Source: Deltaproteobacteria bacterium GWA2_55_10 (GTDB taxonomy: Bacteria; Desulfobacterota; GWC2-55-46). Taken from it: DNA of 7,019 nucleotides. The position numbers were made by a program, and so were the translations under genes. This document shows positions 5,471-7,019 of the stretch, one piece after another (position 1 is the stretch's first letter; each line of letters starts with the position of its first letter). The stretch lies in contig MGPL01000074.1 of assembly GCA_001797415.1 (NCBI GenBank), positions 1-7,019 on the forward strand, written 5' to 3'. The notes under the pieces were generated by a model, which was given only the letters and a program-made list of their open reading frames with translations, was not told the DNA's origin and did not search any database.

Positions 5471-6367
5471 TACGTAAAAAGGCTTTTTTTTGCCACGAGG
5501 CCGCAGTTTCTCCCCGCAATAGCCGTCGCCGCCGGCCTCGGGGCATCAAGCGCATGGCACGAGACCGGCTCCTTCAACGCCTTCACCTTCTCGATCACCA
5601 TGCTCGCTGCCCTTCTCTATCACGCGGGCATGAACGTATTGAACGATTACTTCGATTTCAAGAACGGCGCGGACGCCCTCAATAAAAATCCGCTCACGCC
5701 ATTCGCGGGCGGGAGCAGGTTTATCCAGAACAACATCCTGACCCCTGGTGAGACGCTATCGCTCGGCACGGCACTCATCATTGCGGGGAGCGCGGCAGGC
5801 ATATACCTCGCCATTACGACAAGCCCCCTTCTCCTCCTCATCGGCATCATCGGGCTGGCCTCGGGCTATTTTTACTCTGCCCCTCCCCTTTTCCTCGCTG
5901 GCAGGGGTCTCGGCGAGCTCACTGTCGGGCTGAACTTCGGACTCCTGACCGTAATCGGCGCCTACCTTGTCCAGGCAGGGACCGTAACTGTCTACGCGGC
6001 CGCCGTATCGCTTCCCCTCACCTTTCTCATAGCGGCCATACTCTATATAAATGAGTTTCCGGACTATGAATCCGACAGGGCTGCCGGGAAGCGGAACCTC
6101 GTAGTGCGCCTCGGCCCTGAGAGGGCAAGAGGAGGGCTGGCGATATTCTTTTTATTCGCGTATTCGAGCATCATTGCGGGCGTCATATCTGGCGTTCTTC
6201 CGGGCATCTCGCTCATCGCCCTCCTTACAATATTTCTTGCCATACCTGCTGTCCTCGTCCTTTACAGGAACTACAACGGCGGCACGGCCCTGGTCCCTGC
6301 CATAAAGGCCACTATAGCCGCGCACCTCGCGACCGGGCTTCTCCAGATAATCTCGATTTTCATCTAA
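5450..6367 (+). CDS. UbiA-family prenyltransferase, MenA-like
   Basis: This 305-residue integral membrane protein has the UbiA fold, with about eight to nine hydrophobic segments. The two Asp-rich prenyl-diphosphate/Mg2+ sites are present: NDYFDFKNGAD (65-75) and NEFPDYESD (201-209). LTPFAGGSRFIQ (82-93), YSAPPLFLAGRGLGEL and GKRNLVVRLG (213-222) are typical of 1,4-dihydroxy-2-naphthoate prenyltransferases (MenA) and relatives. The likely reaction is attachment of a polyprenyl chain to an aromatic acid in menaquinone synthesis, by the classical or the futalosine route. No other quinone gene is present, so the aromatic substrate is inferred. The first eight or so residues (MRSYDALY) are encoded by the end of repeat copy B. 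The protein ends at TAA 6365-6367, and repeat copy C follows. Confidence 0.87.
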   Translation: MRSYDALYVKRLFFATRPQFLPAIAVAAGLGASSAWHETGSFNAFTFSITMLAALLYHAGMNVLNDYFDFKNGADALNKNPLTPFAGGSRFIQNNILTPGETLSLGTALIIAGSAAGIYLAITTSPLLLLIGIIGLASGYFYSAPPLFLAGRGLGELTVGLNFGLLTVIGAYLVQAGTVTVYAAAVSLPLTFLIAAILYINEFPDYESDRAAGKRNLVVRLGPERARGGLAIFFLFAYSSIIAGVISGVLPGISLIALLTIFLAIPAVLVLYRNYNGGTALVPAIKATIAAHLATGLLQIISIFI

Positions 6368-6390
6368 CAAGCTTGCCAAACTGAAATTCA

Positions 6391-6517
6391 GGCTTCAAAT
6401 AAGCTCCATATGCGAGGCCCCTTTTAAAATAGGGGAGCGAGGAACGAGTCGTACTCTTCACGTACGTCGCTTCTGCCGTGACGATGACAACAAAGCAGAT
6501 GGACTTTTTCAGCAGCC
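6391..6517 (+). repeat. Palindromic MITE/REP-like repeat, copy C (127 bp)
   Basis: The right end (6486-6517) is identical over 32 bp to the reverse complement of the left end of copy A. The left part (6401-6418) is identical over 18 bp to the reverse complement of 192-209. The left terminal arm is degraded: GGCTTCAAATAAGCTCCAT instead of GGCTGCTCAAAAAGCTCCAT. The middle, missing from copy A, has a hairpin CCCCT-TTTAAAAT-AGGGG near 6418-6436 and the GTAC-rich core shared with copy B. It separates the prenyltransferase gene from the hsp20 promoter and ends only 5 nt before the -35 box. It may also serve as the terminator of the rightward operon, although no T-run follows it. Confidence 0.85.
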
Positions 6518-6521
6518 TGCC

Positions 6522-6551
6522 CTTGACAGCGGATAACGCCGTCCCTATCCT
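6522..6551 (+). promoter_or_regulatory. Promoter of the hsp20 gene (sigma-70 form, also sigma-32-like)
   Basis: TTGACA (6523-6528) is followed after 17 nt by TATCCT (6546-6551, 4 of 6 consensus bases). The same stretch also resembles a heat-shock sigma-32 promoter: CTTGACA (6522-6528), 14 nt, then CCCTATCC (6543-6550) against CCCCATNT. The start of transcription would be near 6558, leaving a leader of about 40 nt. No CIRCE repeat is seen. Confidence 0.55.
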
Positions 6552-6569
6552 TTAATTAACATTGGAGCA

Positions 6570-6602
6570 AGGCTTAACATGGACGAAAGGAGGCTTACAT
6601 GG
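6570..6602 (+). repeat. Duplicated start region ahead of hsp20
   Basis: AGGCTTAACATGG (6570-6582) recurs as AGGCTTACATGG (6591-6602), 20-21 nt apart. Each copy contains an ATG and is preceded by a purine-rich ribosome-site-like stretch: GGAG at 6564-6567 for the first, AAAGGAGG at 6586-6593 for the second. The second copy is the hsp20 start. The first ATG (6579) opens a 21-codon frame that overlaps hsp20 out of frame and ends at TGA 6642-6644. Confidence 0.6.
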
Positions 6603-7019
6603 CTTTGGAGAAATGGAACCCATTCCGTGAGCTCGACGCGATGAGAAGAGAGATGGACAGGATATGGGAGGACATATTCCCGCCGAGGAAGGCCGACCAG
6701 CCGTGGAAAAGGCAGACCGCCCCGCAGGAGCAGGCTACTGTCTCGCCCGCCATAGACATCATAGACCGGAATGATGAGATAGTAGTCAGGGCTGAGATGC
6801 CCGGTGTGCCCAAGGATGCCATAGATGTCTCGTTCCAGGACAGCACACTTACGCTCAAGGGCGAGGTAAAAGAGGACGCTTCGGCAAAGGAAGGCCACTA
6901 CAGCTATTCGGAGAGGAACTACCGTTATTTCCTTCGCTCGGTAAGCATACCTTTCAAGATACGCCAGGACGGCATTAAGGCAGCTCTCAAGGACGGCGTA
7001 CTGAGCGTGCATCTGCCCA
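6599..7019 (+). CDS. Small heat-shock protein (Hsp20/alpha-crystallin), 3' end cut
   Basis: The window holds the first 140 residues of a small heat-shock protein and then ends, so no stop codon is seen. Such proteins are ATP-independent holdase chaperones that bind unfolding proteins in large cytoplasmic oligomers. The N-terminal arm is WNPFRELDAMRREMDRIWEDIF. The alpha-crystallin domain begins near 48 (SPAIDIIDRNDEIVVRAEMPG) and runs through TLTLKGE, YSYSERNYRYFLRSVSIP (101-118) and ALKDGVLSVHLP (129-140). In the conserved E-R-x-y-G-x-F-x-R motif the Gly is Arg here. By family length only about 5-15 residues should be missing, including the C-terminal I-x-I/V motif. The start ATG 6599 has a near-perfect AAAGGAGG 5 nt upstream. 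It appears to have its own promoter and so to be separate from the genes before it. Confidence 0.93.
   Translation, partial: MALEKWNPFRELDAMRREMDRIWEDIFPPRKADQPWKRQTAPQEQATVSPAIDIIDRNDEIVVRAEMPGVPKDAIDVSFQDSTLTLKGEVKEDASAKEGHYSYSERNYRYFLRSVSIPFKIRQDGIKAALKDGVLSVHLP

Noticed and set aside
6381..6391. CTGAA-A-TTCAG palindrome after the prenyltransferase gene as a terminator
   Set aside because: A one-base loop cannot form a stable hairpin, and no T-run follows.

Overview
This 7.0-kb window is a compact, gene-dense bacterial segment of fairly high GC. Its coding style favours ATA for Ile and AGG for Arg. That style, together with system II cytochrome c maturation (ResB), FolE2-type GTP cyclohydrolase and small palindromic GGCTGCT-ended repeats, suggests a Desulfobacterota- or Nitrospirota-like Gram-negative lineage. 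The taxonomic guess is inference only; no marker gene settles it.

Layout. (1) Bases 1-141 carry the C-terminal tail of an unrecognised + strand gene. (2) A 77-bp palindromic repeat (copy A) lies between that gene and a convergent minus-strand pterin operon. The operon is a 6-pyruvoyl-tetrahydropterin synthase homologue (queD family, start at 1400) followed after 13 nt by folE2 (GTP cyclohydrolase IB, start at 1018). (3) A short divergent control region (about 1401-1501) has two inverted repeats and a good sigma-70-like promoter facing right. (4) A rightward operon follows: two tandem paralogous exported proteins with a glutamine-amidotransferase-like (DUF4350-like) fold, then a ResB-family cytochrome c biogenesis membrane protein, then a divergent Na+/Ca2+-exchanger-family membrane protein. 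The last three genes are spaced 3 nt and -4 nt apart, so they are probably translationally coupled. (5) A second, diverged repeat (copy B) runs into a UbiA/MenA-type prenyltransferase gene and appears to supply its Shine-Dalgarno site, start codon and first residues. (6) A third repeat (copy C, inverted relative to A) is followed immediately by a promoter and the start of a small heat-shock protein gene (Hsp20), cut by the window end.

How the genes may work together. FolE2 makes 7,8-dihydroneopterin triphosphate from GTP. The adjacent PTPS homologue carries a C-E-x-x-H-G-H motif, which I recall for enzymes serving both queuosine and folate synthesis. The rightward operon looks like an envelope or respiratory-chain module: periplasmic accessory proteins, a haem-handling ResB protein and a cation antiporter, with a quinone-type prenyltransferase just downstream. 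The partner of ResB (CcsA/ResC) is not in the window. The least described parts are the tandem exported paralogues coupled to ResB and the exchanger, and the small repeats that seem to have been co-opted as expression signals.
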